DNA from: Caenispirillum bisanense
GTDB lineage: Bacteria > Pseudomonadota > Alphaproteobacteria > Rhodospirillales > Rhodospirillaceae
Reading direction: 5' to 3'
DNA length: 64,000 nucleotides
Assembly: GCF_039523075.1 (NCBI RefSeq)
Contig: NZ_BAAAEP010000003.1
Location: forward strand, 62,001-126,000
Part shown: one piece after another, positions 1-8,656 of the stretch
Numbering within the stretch: the first letter of the stretch is position 1
How the letters are laid out: each line of letters starts with the position of its first letter
Position numbers and translations under genes: made by a program
The notes under the pieces: generated by a model
Seen by the model: the letters and a program-made list of their open reading frames with translations, nothing else
What the model was told of the DNA's origin: nothing
Database searches by the model: none

Positions 1-252
1 GTCCAGGTGCAGCGCTTCCTCCACGCTCGCCAGGATGCGGTGGGCCGAGGCGAGGAAGCGGCGGCCGGCTTCCGTCAGGTGCATGCCCTGGGCGGTGCGG
101 TCGAACAGGCGCACGCCGATTTCCGTCTCCAGGTCCTTGATGGCGGCGGTTATGGCCGACTGCGAGATGGACAGTTCCTTGGCCGCCCGCGACACCTGAC
201 CAAGATTTGCCGTCGCAACGAAATACTTGACGTGGCGAAAGTTGAGCGACAT
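1..252 (-). CDS. LysR-type transcriptional regulator, N-terminal part (cut by window edge)
   Basis: The minus strand encodes 84 residues from an ATG at 252 and runs off the window. The start MSLNFRHVKYFVATANLGQ and the following SRAAKELSISQSAITAAI form a typical LysR winged helix-turn-helix, continuing into a region with the family landmarks IGVRLFDRT and LTEAGRRFL. The effector domain lies outside the window. It is divergent from the pxp/ABC operon, so it is probably that operon's activator, with the co-inducer related to the imported compound. This role is inferred from position only. Confidence 0.9.
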   Translation of the reverse strand, partial: MSLNFRHVKYFVATANLGQVSRAAKELSISQSAITAAIKDLETEIGVRLFDRTAQGMHLTEAGRRFLASAHRILASVEEALHLD

Positions 253-516
253 CGGCTGCTTGCTCTATCTGTTTTTGTGAACGGGTAAGGCGACAAAATC
301 TGATTAGGCGCCGAGAAATTGGGCAGGCGGGGTGATCGGCTGGCGGAAAGACAGGGTGTTGCGCCCGCTGCCTCATCGCCAGCAATCAAGTTTTTCAGAT
401 AATGGTGCAGCCGAAAATAAAATTTGTCAAAGCGGGGTCGGTCCCGCAGCCTTGATGGTGAAGCAAGGGCCGGCGCGACGCCCGCCGCCCCCGCCTGAAC
501 AAGGGAGAAACGGACC
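253..516. promoter_or_regulatory. Divergent intergenic region between lysR and pxpA
   Basis: This 264-base region has no gene and contains the only A/T-rich stretch nearby (about 385-430). It must hold the promoters of both divergent units and is the expected place for LysR binding. I could not identify one convincing operator. GATAAT at 398-403 is a possible -10 for the rightward operon, without a good -35. Confidence 0.5.
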
Positions 517-1308
517 GTGGCAGCCAGACTCGTCGATCTGAACTGTGACCTCGGCGAAGGCTTCGGCCAGTGGACGCTGGAGGCCTCCGACGACGACCTC
601 ATGGACCTCATCAGCTCCGCCAACGTCGCCACCGGCTTCCATGCCGGCGACCCCAACCTGATGGACCGCGTGGTGCGGCTGGCGGTGGAGCGCGGCGTCG
701 CCCTCGGCGCCCATCCCGGCTTCCGCGACCTGCAGGGCTTCGGCCGGCGGGTCATCCAGGCGCGGCCGGAGGAACTGGTCAACGACATCCTCTACCAGCT
801 GGGCGCCCTGCGTGAGTTCGCCCGCCGTCACGGCGTGCGGCTGCAGCACGTCAAGCCGCACGGCGCCCTGTACATGGAAGTGGCGCGCGACGAGACGCTG
901 TCGGAACAGCTGGTCGAGGCGCTGCTGAAGTCGAGCCCGGAGACCCTGCTGTTCTGCATGGACGTCTCGAAGACCTATGCCGTCGCTCGTGCCGCCGGCC
1001 TGCCGGTGGTGCGCGAGTTCTACGCCGACCGCGACTACGACCGCAGCGGCTCCATCGTCTTCGCCCGCCGCATGCGGCCGCTCGATCCGCAGGAGGTCGC
1101 CGACAAGTGCGTCCGCGCCTGCCTGGAGGGCAAGGTCCGCACGGTGGAGGGCGACGACATCGATATCGAATTCGACTCCATCTGCTTCCACTCCGACACC
1201 CCCGGCGCCCTGCGCATCGGCACCACCCTGCGGGCGGCGCTGATCGACAACGGCATCCGCATCGCGCCGGCGGCGGAGGTGGTGGCCCAGGCCGGTGGCA
1301 GTCGCTGA
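517..1308 (+). CDS. pxpA: 5-oxoprolinase subunit PxpA (LamB/YcsF family)
   Basis: The 263-residue product has the LamB/YcsF signature from its first residues (LVDLNCDLGEGFGQW) and the conserved blocks ATGFHAGDP, GAHPGFRDLQGFGRR and VKPHGALY, at the usual family length of about 250. With PxpB and PxpC the family hydrolyses 5-oxoproline (pyroglutamate) to glutamate using ATP. The start is a GTG with AGGGAG a few bases upstream. It leads an operon with a biotin carrier, a biotin carboxylase and pxpBC. The partners suggest that a carboxylated lactam or amide may be the intermediate, so the true substrate could be a lactam other than 5-oxoproline. Confidence 0.9.
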   Translation: MAARLVDLNCDLGEGFGQWTLEASDDDLMDLISSANVATGFHAGDPNLMDRVVRLAVERGVALGAHPGFRDLQGFGRRVIQARPEELVNDILYQLGALREFARRHGVRLQHVKPHGALYMEVARDETLSEQLVEALLKSSPETLLFCMDVSKTYAVARAAGLPVVREFYADRDYDRSGSIVFARRMRPLDPQEVADKCVRACLEGKVRTVEGDDIDIEFDSICFHSDTPGALRIGTTLRAALIDNGIRIAPAAEVVAQAGGSR

Positions 1309-1367
1309 CCGCCGCCGCCGCACACGTATCGAACAGGGACAGTCGCACAACAAGGGAGAGACCCCCG

Positions 1368-1604
1368 ATGCCCGAGATCCGTTCCCCGCTGCCCGGCACC
1401 TTCTACCGCGCCGCCGCCCCCGGCGAACCGCCGTTCAAGAAGGAAGGCGATGCGGTTGCCGTCGGCGACGTCATCGGTCTGGTGGAGGTGATGAAGTCCT
1501 TCATGGAAGTGAAGGCGGACGCCGCCGGCACCATCGCCCGCTTCCTGGTGGAGAACGAGCAGCCGGTCACCGCCGGCGCCGTCCTGGCCGAGCTGGAAGG
1601 GTGA
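1368..1604 (+). CDS. Biotin carboxyl carrier protein (AccB-like, short form)
   Basis: The 78-residue product is almost only a biotinyl domain: a PEIRSPLPGTFYR start, then the biotinylation motif EVMKSFMEVKADAAG with the target lysine in VMKS, and an ending typical of the domain. It lacks the long N-terminal part of housekeeping AccB (about 150 residues). ATG at 1368 is preceded by AAGGGAGAG. Only five bases separate it from the carboxylase gene downstream. It probably carries carboxybiotin for the dedicated carboxylase encoded with it rather than serving fatty acid synthesis. Confidence 0.88.
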   Translation: MPEIRSPLPGTFYRAAAPGEPPFKKEGDAVAVGDVIGLVEVMKSFMEVKADAAGTIARFLVENEQPVTAGAVLAELEG

Positions 1605-1609
1605 GGCCG

Positions 1610-2974
1610 ATGGCGATCCGTCGGCTGTTCATCGCCAACCGCGGCGAAATCGCCGTGCGGGTGGTGCGTTCCGCCAAGGCGCTGGGGATCGAGACGGTGC
1701 AGGCCCATTCCGAGGCCGATGCCGAGATGCTCGCCGTGCGCCTGGCCGACCGCGCCGTCTGCATCGGCCCCGCCGCCGCCAGGCACTCCTACCTCAACAT
1801 CGACGCCGTGGTCGGTGCCGCCCGCGACGCCGGCTGCGATGCCGTCCACCCCGGTTACGGCTTCCTGGCCGAAAACGCCGCCTTCGCCGAGGCGGTGGAG
1901 GCGGCCGGCATGATCTTCGTCGGTCCGTCGCCCGACACCATCCGCACCATGGGCGACAAGGCCGCCGCCCGCGCCGCCGCCATCGCCGCCGGCGTGCCGG
2001 TGGTGCCGGGCTCCGACGGCCGTCTGGCCGACGTGGCGGCGGCGGTGGAAGCGGCCGAGGCCATCGGCTACCCGGTGATGATCAAGGCCGCCGCCGGCGG
2101 CGGCGGGCGCGGCATCCGCGTCGCCGACAGCGCCGACGACCTGCGCCGGCTGGTGCCGCAGGCCCAGGCCGAAGCACAGGCCGCCTTCGGCGACGGTGGT
2201 TTCTATCTGGAGCGGGTGGTGCGCGATGCCCGCCACATCGAGGTGCAGATCGTCGGCGACGGCAGCCGCGCCGTCCATTGCTTCGAGCGCGAATGCTCCC
2301 TCCAGCGCCGCCGCCAGAAGGTGTGGGAGGAAGCGCCCGCCGCCTGCCTGGACGATGCCACCCGGGCCGAGCTGTGCCGCTCCGCCGTCGCCCTGGCGGA
2401 AAGCGTCGGCTACCGCGGCGCCGGCACGCTGGAATACCTCTACGAGCCGGCGACGGGCGCCTTCTTCTTCATCGAGATGAACACCCGCATCCAGGTGGAG
2501 CACCCGGTGACCGAGATGGTGACCGGCGTCGACCTGATCGCCGAGATGATCCGGGTCGCCGGCGGCGCCCCGCTGTCGTTGCGGCAGGAGGACATCCGCC
2601 TCACCGGCCATGCGGTGGAGGTGCGCATCAACGCCGAAGACCCGGCCAACAACTTCATGCCGTTCCCCGGCGTGGTCGGGGCGCTCTCCATCCCGGAAGG
2701 GGAGGGCCTGCGCTTCGACGGCATGATCTACGAGGGCTATGCCATCCCGCCCTTCTATGACTCGCTGCTCGGCAAGCTGATCGTCCACGGCCCCGACCGC
2801 GCGGCGGCCATCGACCGGCTGGCGGCGGCGCTGCGCGACCTGCGGGTGGACGGGGTGAAGACCACCGCCCCGCTGCACGTCGCCCTGGCCGCCGATCCGG
2901 CGGTGCGGGCCGGCGACTTCCATACCCAGTTCCTCGAACCCTGGCTTGCGGGCCGCAGCCTGGCTGCCGAATAG
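1610..2974 (+). CDS. Biotin carboxylase (AccC-like)
   Basis: The 454-residue product has the full biotin carboxylase/ATP-grasp architecture: N-terminal FIANRGEIAVRVVR, HPGYGFLAEN, the glycine-rich ATP loop KAAAGGGGRGI, the catalytic region RDARHIEVQI, the ERECSLQRRRQK block and EMNTRIQVEHPVTE near the end of the ATP-grasp fold. It forms carboxybiotin from bicarbonate and ATP on the small carrier encoded just upstream. Its place between pxpA and pxpBC suggests a split urea-carboxylase-like enzyme in which PxpBC homologues supply the carboxyltransferase. That assignment is inferred from domain homology and order. Confidence 0.92.
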   Translation: MAIRRLFIANRGEIAVRVVRSAKALGIETVQAHSEADAEMLAVRLADRAVCIGPAAARHSYLNIDAVVGAARDAGCDAVHPGYGFLAENAAFAEAVEAAGMIFVGPSPDTIRTMGDKAAARAAAIAAGVPVVPGSDGRLADVAAAVEAAEAIGYPVMIKAAAGGGGRGIRVADSADDLRRLVPQAQAEAQAAFGDGGFYLERVVRDARHIEVQIVGDGSRAVHCFERECSLQRRRQKVWEEAPAACLDDATRAELCRSAVALAESVGYRGAGTLEYLYEPATGAFFFIEMNTRIQVEHPVTEMVTGVDLIAEMIRVAGGAPLSLRQEDIRLTGHAVEVRINAEDPANNFMPFPGVVGALSIPEGEGLRFDGMIYEGYAIPPFYDSLLGKLIVHGPDRAAAIDRLAAALRDLRVDGVKTTAPLHVALAADPAVRAGDFHTQFLEPWLAGRSLAAE

Positions 2975-2984
2975 GGAGGACCGG

Positions 2985-3860
2985 ATGAAGACTCGTTACT
3001 CGTTCGGAGGCGATGAGCACATCTTCGTCGAAATGGACGAAGAAATGTCGCTGGACGCCTTCTTCAAGAGCCTGTCCATGACCGAGGCGGTACGGGCCGC
3101 CAACATTGCCGGCGTGACCGAGGTGTGCCCGGCCAACGCCAGCTTCCAGGTCAAGTTCGACCCCGACCGCATCGCCCCCGACGCCCTGCTGGCCGAGCTG
3201 CAGGCCCTGGAACACGCCGCCGAGGCGGGCGAGAAGCGGATCCGCACCCGCATCATCGAAGTGCCGGTGTTCTACCGCGACCCGTGGACGCACGACACCC
3301 TGATGCGCTTCCGCGAACGTCACCAGGACCCGAGCGGGACGGACCTGGATTACGCGGCGCGCATCAACGGCTATGCCACGGTGGACGACTTCATCACCGC
3401 CCACCACGCCAGCCCGTGGTTCGTCTCCATGGTCGGCTTCGTCGCCGGGCTGCCGTTCCTGTATCAGCTGGTCGACCGCGACAAGCAGATCCAGGTGCCG
3501 AAATACCTGCGGCCGCGCACCGACACGCCGAAGCAGACCATCGGCCACGGCGGCTGCTTTGCCTGCATCTACTCGGTGCGCGGGGCCGGCGGCTACCAGA
3601 TGTTCGGCATCACTCCGGTGCCGATCTACGACCCGACCCAGACCGTCGCCCACCTGCGGGACTTCATGGTGTTCTTCCGCCCCGGCGACATCGTGAAGTG
3701 GAAGCCCATCGACGCGGCCGAATACGACGCCATCACCGCCGACGTGGCGGCCGGGCGGTACGAGCCGCGCATCCGTGAGGTCACCTTCGACCTCGACGCC
3801 TTCAAGGCGGACATGGACGGCACCAACGCGCGGCTGATGGAGGCTCTCTATGGCGTTTAA
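2985..3860 (+). CDS. pxpB: 5-oxoprolinase subunit PxpB (KipI / allophanate hydrolase subunit 1 family)
   Basis: The 291-residue product carries the KipI-type domain with characteristic blocks: CYCLOPHILIN-like beta folds around PVFYRD, GFVAGLPFLY, RTDTPKQTIGHGG, and the late GGYQMFGITPVPIYDP. ATG at 2985 follows AGGGAGGA. It overlaps pxpC by 11 bases, so the two subunits are translationally coupled. In the family PxpB and PxpC form a complex that acts with PxpA. An N-terminal extension of about 80 residues precedes the conserved core. Confidence 0.88.
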   Translation: MKTRYSFGGDEHIFVEMDEEMSLDAFFKSLSMTEAVRAANIAGVTEVCPANASFQVKFDPDRIAPDALLAELQALEHAAEAGEKRIRTRIIEVPVFYRDPWTHDTLMRFRERHQDPSGTDLDYAARINGYATVDDFITAHHASPWFVSMVGFVAGLPFLYQLVDRDKQIQVPKYLRPRTDTPKQTIGHGGCFACIYSVRGAGGYQMFGITPVPIYDPTQTVAHLRDFMVFFRPGDIVKWKPIDAAEYDAITADVAAGRYEPRIREVTFDLDAFKADMDGTNARLMEALYGV

Positions 3861-4821
3861 GGTCATTTCTCCGGGCCTGCTGACGACGGTGCAGGATCTT
3901 GGCCGCCCCGGCTACTTCCACCTCGGCATTCCCATGTCCGGCGCCATGGACCGCTTCGCGCTGCGCGCCGCCAACCTGCTGGTCGGCAACGACGAAGGCG
4001 CCGCCGGCCTGGAAGCGGTGTTCATGGGGCCGCAGCTGGAGTTCGAGGTCGACTGCACGGTCGCCGTCACCGGCGCCGACATGCCGCCGCGCGTCGACGG
4101 CCAGCATGTGGAGACCTGGACCGCCTTCCGGGTAAAGGCCGGCCAGACGCTCACCTTCGACTACCTGCGCGGCGGTGCGCGGGCCTACATCGCCATCTCC
4201 GGCGGCATCGACACGCCGCCGGCCCTCGGCAGCCGCTCCACCTACGCCATCGGCGCCCTCGGCGGCTATCACGGCCGCGCCCTGGCGGTGGGGGATGTGG
4301 TGCCGCTCGGCCGCGGCGGCGCGGTGAAGGAAGGCCGCACCCTGGCACCGGCCCTGCGCCGCCTGCCGGGCTCGCCGGCGGAACTGCGGGTGCTGCCGGG
4401 GCTGTTCTGGCGCCTCATCACCGAACAGGCCGGCCGCAACTTCTTCGACGACGAGTGGAAGGTGGCGCCGGAGGCCGACCGCATGGGCTACCGCTTCCGC
4501 GGCGGCCGCCCCATCGAGTTCGAGCCGCGCGAGCAGCCCTTCGGCGCCGGATCGGACCCCTCCAACATCGTCGACGGCTGCTATTCCTACGGCTCCATCC
4601 AGGTGCCGGGCGGGTCGGAGCCCATCGTCCTGCACCGCGATGCGGTGTCGGGCGGCGGCTACTTCACCCTCGGCGCCGTGATCTCGGCCGACATGGACCT
4701 GATCGGGCAGTTGCAGCCGCATACACCGGTCCGCTTCGTGCGGGTCGACATGGATGCGGCGCTGAAGGCCCGCCACGACCGCGCCGCCCTGCTGGCGAAG
4801 GTGCGCGACGCCCTGGCGTAA
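3850..4821 (+). CDS. pxpC: 5-oxoprolinase subunit PxpC (KipA / biotin-dependent carboxyltransferase family)
   Basis: The 323-residue product begins FKVISPGLLTTVQDLGRPGY, the hallmark of the KipA/allophanate hydrolase subunit 2 family, with later NLLVGNDEGAAGLE, YIAISGGIDTP and SRSTYAIGALGG. The family is homologous to the carboxyltransferase half of urea carboxylase. It starts inside the end of pxpB. A strong GC hairpin follows the stop, before the binding-protein gene. Subunit of the PxpABC enzyme, probably cytoplasmic. Confidence 0.9.
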   Translation: MAFKVISPGLLTTVQDLGRPGYFHLGIPMSGAMDRFALRAANLLVGNDEGAAGLEAVFMGPQLEFEVDCTVAVTGADMPPRVDGQHVETWTAFRVKAGQTLTFDYLRGGARAYIAISGGIDTPPALGSRSTYAIGALGGYHGRALAVGDVVPLGRGGAVKEGRTLAPALRRLPGSPAELRVLPGLFWRLITEQAGRNFFDDEWKVAPEADRMGYRFRGGRPIEFEPREQPFGAGSDPSNIVDGCYSYGSIQVPGGSEPIVLHRDAVSGGGYFTLGAVISADMDLIGQLQPHTPVRFVRVDMDAALKARHDRAALLAKVRDALA

Positions 4822-4833
4822 GCCGGGGCGCCC

Positions 4834-4861
4834 GCCCGCCGGCGCTCAACGACCGGCGGGC
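4834..4861 (+). terminator. Intercistronic hairpin between pxpC and the binding-protein gene
   Basis: GCCCGCCGG at 4834-4842 pairs perfectly with CCGGCGGGC at 4853-4861 around a 10-base loop. No T-run follows, so it is more likely a transcript-stabilising or partial attenuation structure than a full terminator. It would help set a different message level for the downstream binding protein. Confidence 0.5.
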
Positions 4862-4911
4862 ACGATCACAAGAAACGACAGAACAGACCTACAGGACAGT
4901 GGAGGCACCAC

Positions 4912-5973
4912 ATGAAAACCCTTGCGCTTGCCCTGACGCTGACGACGGCCCTGACCGGCGGCGCCCTTGCCGCCGACTGGTTCCCGTACCCGGCCCAGGA
5001 AACCGTTCCCGCCTTCGCCGCCGACGGCGAGGTGCGCCCGGTCGACTACTCGCCGCTGGCCAAGGCGTCGAAGGATTGGGACATCTGCGTCTCCTTCCCG
5101 CACATGAAGGACGCCTACTGGCTTGGCGTGAACTACGGCGTCGCCGAGGAAGCCAAGCGCCAGGGCGTCAAGATGACGCTGGTGGAGGCCGGCGGCTATA
5201 CCGAGCTGAACACCCAGATCAGCCAGATCGAGAACTGCGTCGCCCGCGGCGCCGACGCCGTCATCATCGGCGCCATCTCCCTCGACGGCCTGAACAACGT
5301 GGTGCGCGAGGTGCGCGCCAAGAACATCCCGGTCATCGACGTCATCAACGGCATTTCCTCGCCGGAGCTGTCGGCCAAGTCGCTGGTGTCCTTCCACACC
5401 ATGGGCAGCGAGGCGGGCCGCTACCTCGCCGCCAAGCACCCGGCGGGCAGCGAGCCGGTGAAAGTGGGCTGGTTCCCCGGCCCGGCCGGCGCCGGCTGGG
5501 TGGAAGCGGCGCACCAGGGCTTCATGGAGGCGGTCGCCGGCTCGGCGGTGCAGGTGCTGGAACCGCGCTACGGCGACACCGGCAAGGAAGCCCAGCTGCG
5601 GCTGGTGGAGGACGTGCTGCAGGCCACCCCTGACGTCCGCTACATCGCCGGCACCGCCGTCACTGCCGAGGCCGCCCAGGGCCTGCTGCGCGAACGCGGC
5701 CTGACCGACAGGATCGGCCTGCTCGCCTTCTACATGACGCCGGGCGTCTACCAGGGCATCCAGCGCGGCTTCATCGAGGCGGCGCCGGCCGATTCCATGG
5801 TCATCCAGGGCCGCATCGCCGTCGACCAGGCGGTGCGCCTGCTGGAGAACCAGGAGGTGGTGAAGCACGTCGGGCCGAAGATCTTCGTGGTGTCGAAGGA
5901 CAACATCGGCTCCGTCGCCCGCGAGACCATCCTGCCGCCGGAAAACTACACGCCGGTCTTCCGGGTGCCCTGA
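4912..5973 (+). CDS. Periplasmic sugar-type/TorT-like ABC substrate-binding protein
   Basis: The 353-residue product starts with a signal peptide (MKTLALALTLTTALTGGALA, likely cut after AA before DWFPYP). The body is a type I periplasmic binding fold with WDICVSFPHMKDAYWLGVNYG, ADAVIIGAISLDGLNN and IPVIDVINGI. The overall pattern resembles TorT, the TMAO-sensing relative of ribose-binding proteins. It is followed by a double ATPase and an RbsC-type permease, so here it most likely delivers substrate to an importer. The pxp genes upstream hint at an amide, lactam or amine-type ligand. Ligand identity is not visible. Confidence 0.85.
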   Translation: MKTLALALTLTTALTGGALAADWFPYPAQETVPAFAADGEVRPVDYSPLAKASKDWDICVSFPHMKDAYWLGVNYGVAEEAKRQGVKMTLVEAGGYTELNTQISQIENCVARGADAVIIGAISLDGLNNVVREVRAKNIPVIDVINGISSPELSAKSLVSFHTMGSEAGRYLAAKHPAGSEPVKVGWFPGPAGAGWVEAAHQGFMEAVAGSAVQVLEPRYGDTGKEAQLRLVEDVLQATPDVRYIAGTAVTAEAAQGLLRERGLTDRIGLLAFYMTPGVYQGIQRGFIEAAPADSMVIQGRIAVDQAVRLLENQEVVKHVGPKIFVVSKDNIGSVARETILPPENYTPVFRVP

Positions 5974-5989
5974 TCCGCGGCGGGCGGAC

Positions 5990-6030
5990 CCCGCCGGGCG
6001 TGTCTCCCTCCCCCTGCCGCGCCCGGCGGG
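5990..6030 (+). terminator. Strong hairpin after the binding-protein gene
   Basis: CCCGCCGGGCG at 5990-6000 and CGCCCGGCGGG at 6020-6030 are perfect 11-base inverted repeats. There is no T-run. Hairpins at this place between a binding-protein gene and its ATPase gene commonly stabilise the upstream message, giving more binding protein than membrane subunits. Confidence 0.55.
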
Positions 6031-6082
6031 CCGTTCCGCACCTGCCCTGACGTATTCGTTCTTCAGACTGTGGGGTTCCTTC

Positions 6083-7594
6083 ATGACCCAGACCCCTCTG
6101 GTCGAGACGGTGGCGCTGACCAAGCGCTACCCCGGCGTGGTCGCCCTGAACGCGGTGGATTTCGACCTGCGTTCCGGCGAGGTCCATGTGCTGTTCGGCG
6201 AGAACGGTGCCGGCAAGTCGACCCTCATTTCCATGCTGGCCGGTGCCTCGCAGCCGTCGTCCGGTGAAATCCGGGTGCGCGGGCAGGCGGTGCAGTTCGC
6301 CTCCGTCGCCGATGCGCGGGCGGCGGGCATTGCCGCCGTGTTCCAGGAATTTTCCCTGGTGCCGACGCTGACCGTGGCCGAGAACCTGTTCCTCGGCGAC
6401 GAGCCGCGGCGCGGCCCCTTCATCGACCGCGCCGCCATGGTGCGCAAGGCCACCGACCTGTTCGCCCGGCTGGGCTTCGCCATCGACCCGCAGCGCCGCG
6501 TCGCCAGCCTGAGCCGCGCCGAGCAGCAGATGGTGGAAATCGCCAAGGCGCTGCACCGCGACGTCGGCATCCTCATCCTCGACGAGCCCACCGCCTCGCT
6601 CACCGACCGCGAGGTGGACCACCTGTTCGACGTCATCCTGCGCATGAAGGCGCGCGGTGTCGGCATCATCTACATCTCCCACCGCATGCAGGAATTCGCC
6701 CGCATCGCCGACCGGGTGACGGTGCTGCGCGACGGCGCCCGCATCGGCACCGTCGCCATGGCGGAGACGTCGGAGGCGCACCTGGTGGAGATGATGGCCG
6801 GCCGCGCCATCGCCGAGGTCTATCCCGTCATCGCCCGCCGCCCCGGCGAGGTGCTGCTGAGCGTCACCGGCCTGCACGCCTGGGGCGTCCACGGCGTCGA
6901 CCTGGAGGTGCGGCGGGGCGAGGTGCTGGGGGTGGCGGGGCTGGTCGGCTCCGGCAAGTCGCGCAGCTTCCGCGCCGTCATGGGCCTGCTGCCGGTGCGC
7001 GGCGGCCGCGTCCGCCTGGGCGGGCGCGACATGACCGGGCAGCCGACGCGGGCCATGATGGCGGCCGGCGCCTACTACCTCACCGCCGACCGCAAGACCG
7101 AGGGCCTGCAGCTGGCCTTCACCGCCCGCGACAACCTCGCCCACGGCATCCTGGCCGGGGGGGAGGAAGGCGCCGGCCGCGCCGGACTGCTGCCGTGGCG
7201 CCGCATCCGCGCCCGTGCCGAGGCGGTGGCGGAACGGGTGGACCTGCCGCCGGCCTACCGCGGTCGGCTGGTGGCGCAGCTGTCGGGCGGCAACCAGCAG
7301 AAGACCCTGTTCGGCCGCGGCCTCGGCGGCGACTACGACCTCTACATCTTCGACGAGCCGACGGTGGGGGTGGACATGGGCGCCCGTGCCAGCCTCTACG
7401 GCCTCATCCGCGACCTGACCGAGGCCGGCAAGGCGGTGGTGGTGATCTCCTCCGACCTGCCGGAAGTCATGAACCTGGCCCACCGCCTGGTGGTCTTCGC
7501 CCACGGCCGCATCGCCGCCGAGCTGGAGGGCGAGGCCGCCACCGAAGCGGCGGTGCTGTCCCACTTCTTCGCCCAGCCTGGAGTCCCCGCATGA
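6083..7594 (+). CDS. Sugar-type ABC transporter ATPase with two nucleotide-binding domains (RbsA/XylG family)
   Basis: The 503-residue product has two ABC domains. The first has Walker A GENGAGKST, the degenerate signature SLSRAEQQM and Walker B ILILDEPTASL. The second has an altered Walker A (GLVGSGKSRS), a classical signature LSGGNQQK and Walker B LYIFDEPTVGVD. This asymmetry is normal in the RbsA/MglA/XylG group. It overlaps the permease gene by four bases (ATGA), so they are coupled. It energises import of the ligand of the TorT-like protein. Confidence 0.93.
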   Translation: MTQTPLVETVALTKRYPGVVALNAVDFDLRSGEVHVLFGENGAGKSTLISMLAGASQPSSGEIRVRGQAVQFASVADARAAGIAAVFQEFSLVPTLTVAENLFLGDEPRRGPFIDRAAMVRKATDLFARLGFAIDPQRRVASLSRAEQQMVEIAKALHRDVGILILDEPTASLTDREVDHLFDVILRMKARGVGIIYISHRMQEFARIADRVTVLRDGARIGTVAMAETSEAHLVEMMAGRAIAEVYPVIARRPGEVLLSVTGLHAWGVHGVDLEVRRGEVLGVAGLVGSGKSRSFRAVMGLLPVRGGRVRLGGRDMTGQPTRAMMAAGAYYLTADRKTEGLQLAFTARDNLAHGILAGGEEGAGRAGLLPWRRIRARAEAVAERVDLPPAYRGRLVAQLSGGNQQKTLFGRGLGGDYDLYIFDEPTVGVDMGARASLYGLIRDLTEAGKAVVVISSDLPEVMNLAHRLVVFAHGRIAAELEGEAATEAAVLSHFFAQPGVPA

Positions 7595-8643
7595 CCGCGA
7601 CGCCCGTCACCGACGCGCCGACGCCCGACCGCGCCGCCGTCGCGCCGCGCCACGCCGGCCTGCCGGCGGTTGCCCGCGCCCTGTTCGTCCGCCTTGGCGT
7701 GCTGCCGTTCTTCCTGGTGGGCGCGCTGATCATCTTCGGCGGCCTGTCCGACCGCTTCCTCACCCTCGACAACCTGGTCAACGTCGCCCGCCAGTCGGTC
7801 TATCTGGTGCTGGTGTCCATGGGCCAGATGCTGGTGCTGATCACCGGCGGCTTCGACCTGTCGGTCGGGGCGGCCATCGCCGTGACGTCGGTGGTGTCGG
7901 CCATGGCCATGGTGGCGCTGGCGACGGTCTTTCCCGACGCGGTGTGGCTGGTGATCGCCCTCGGCGCCTTCGCCGGCTTCGCTGCAGCCCTGGTGATCGG
8001 GGCGGTGAACGGGGTCGGCGTCGCCTTCTTCGGCGTGTCGCCCTTCATCATGACGCTCGGGGTCAGCTCGGTCGCCGCCGGCATCTCGCTGTTCCTGACC
8101 GGCGGCGTGCCGGTTTCCGGCATTCCCTTCACCTTCGCCGACACCTTCGGCTTCGGCCGCCTGTGGGGCGTGCCGGTGCCGGTGATCGTCGCCGCCGTGG
8201 CGGTGGCGGTAATGTGGGTGATCATGGCCCGCACCCGCATCGGCGCCCATGTCTACGCCGTCGGCGGCAACATCAAGGCGGCCCACCTGTCGGCCATCAA
8301 CACCCGGCGGACGCAGATCTTCGCCTATGTGCTGTGCTCGCTGATCGCCTCGCTGACCGGCCTGCTGCTGACCGCCCGCGTGGAGAGCGGCGAGGCCAAC
8401 CTGGGCGGCACCATCGCCCTGGAGAGCATCGCCGCCTGCGTCATCGCCGGCGTTTCCCTGCGCGGCGGCATCGGGCGGGTGGAGAACGTGGTGCTGGGCG
8501 CCTTCTTCATCGTGCTGGTGCAGAACGGCATGAACCTGTCGCAGGTGAGTTCCTACATGCAGATGGTGCTGCTCGGCCTGCTGCTGATCCTGGCGGTGGT
8601 GTTCGATCAGGTGCGGTATCGCATGATGATGGGCGGCCACTGA
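7591..8643 (+). CDS. Sugar-type ABC transporter permease (RbsC family)
   Basis: The 350-residue product is an inner-membrane protein with about eight to ten hydrophobic segments and RbsC-type landmarks: GQMLVLITGGFDLSVGA, MTLGVSSVAAGI, GAHVYAVGGNIKAA and GGTIALESIAACVIAGVSL. It begins inside the stop codon of the ATPase gene. Last gene of the operon, ending 13 bases from the convergent sensor kinase gene. It forms the channel of the importer. Confidence 0.92.
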   Translation: MTATPVTDAPTPDRAAVAPRHAGLPAVARALFVRLGVLPFFLVGALIIFGGLSDRFLTLDNLVNVARQSVYLVLVSMGQMLVLITGGFDLSVGAAIAVTSVVSAMAMVALATVFPDAVWLVIALGAFAGFAAALVIGAVNGVGVAFFGVSPFIMTLGVSSVAAGISLFLTGGVPVSGIPFTFADTFGFGRLWGVPVPVIVAAVAVAVMWVIMARTRIGAHVYAVGGNIKAAHLSAINTRRTQIFAYVLCSLIASLTGLLLTARVESGEANLGGTIALESIAACVIAGVSLRGGIGRVENVVLGAFFIVLVQNGMNLSQVSSYMQMVLLGLLLILAVVFDQVRYRMMMGGH

Positions 8644-8656
8644 GGCGGAGGCGGGG

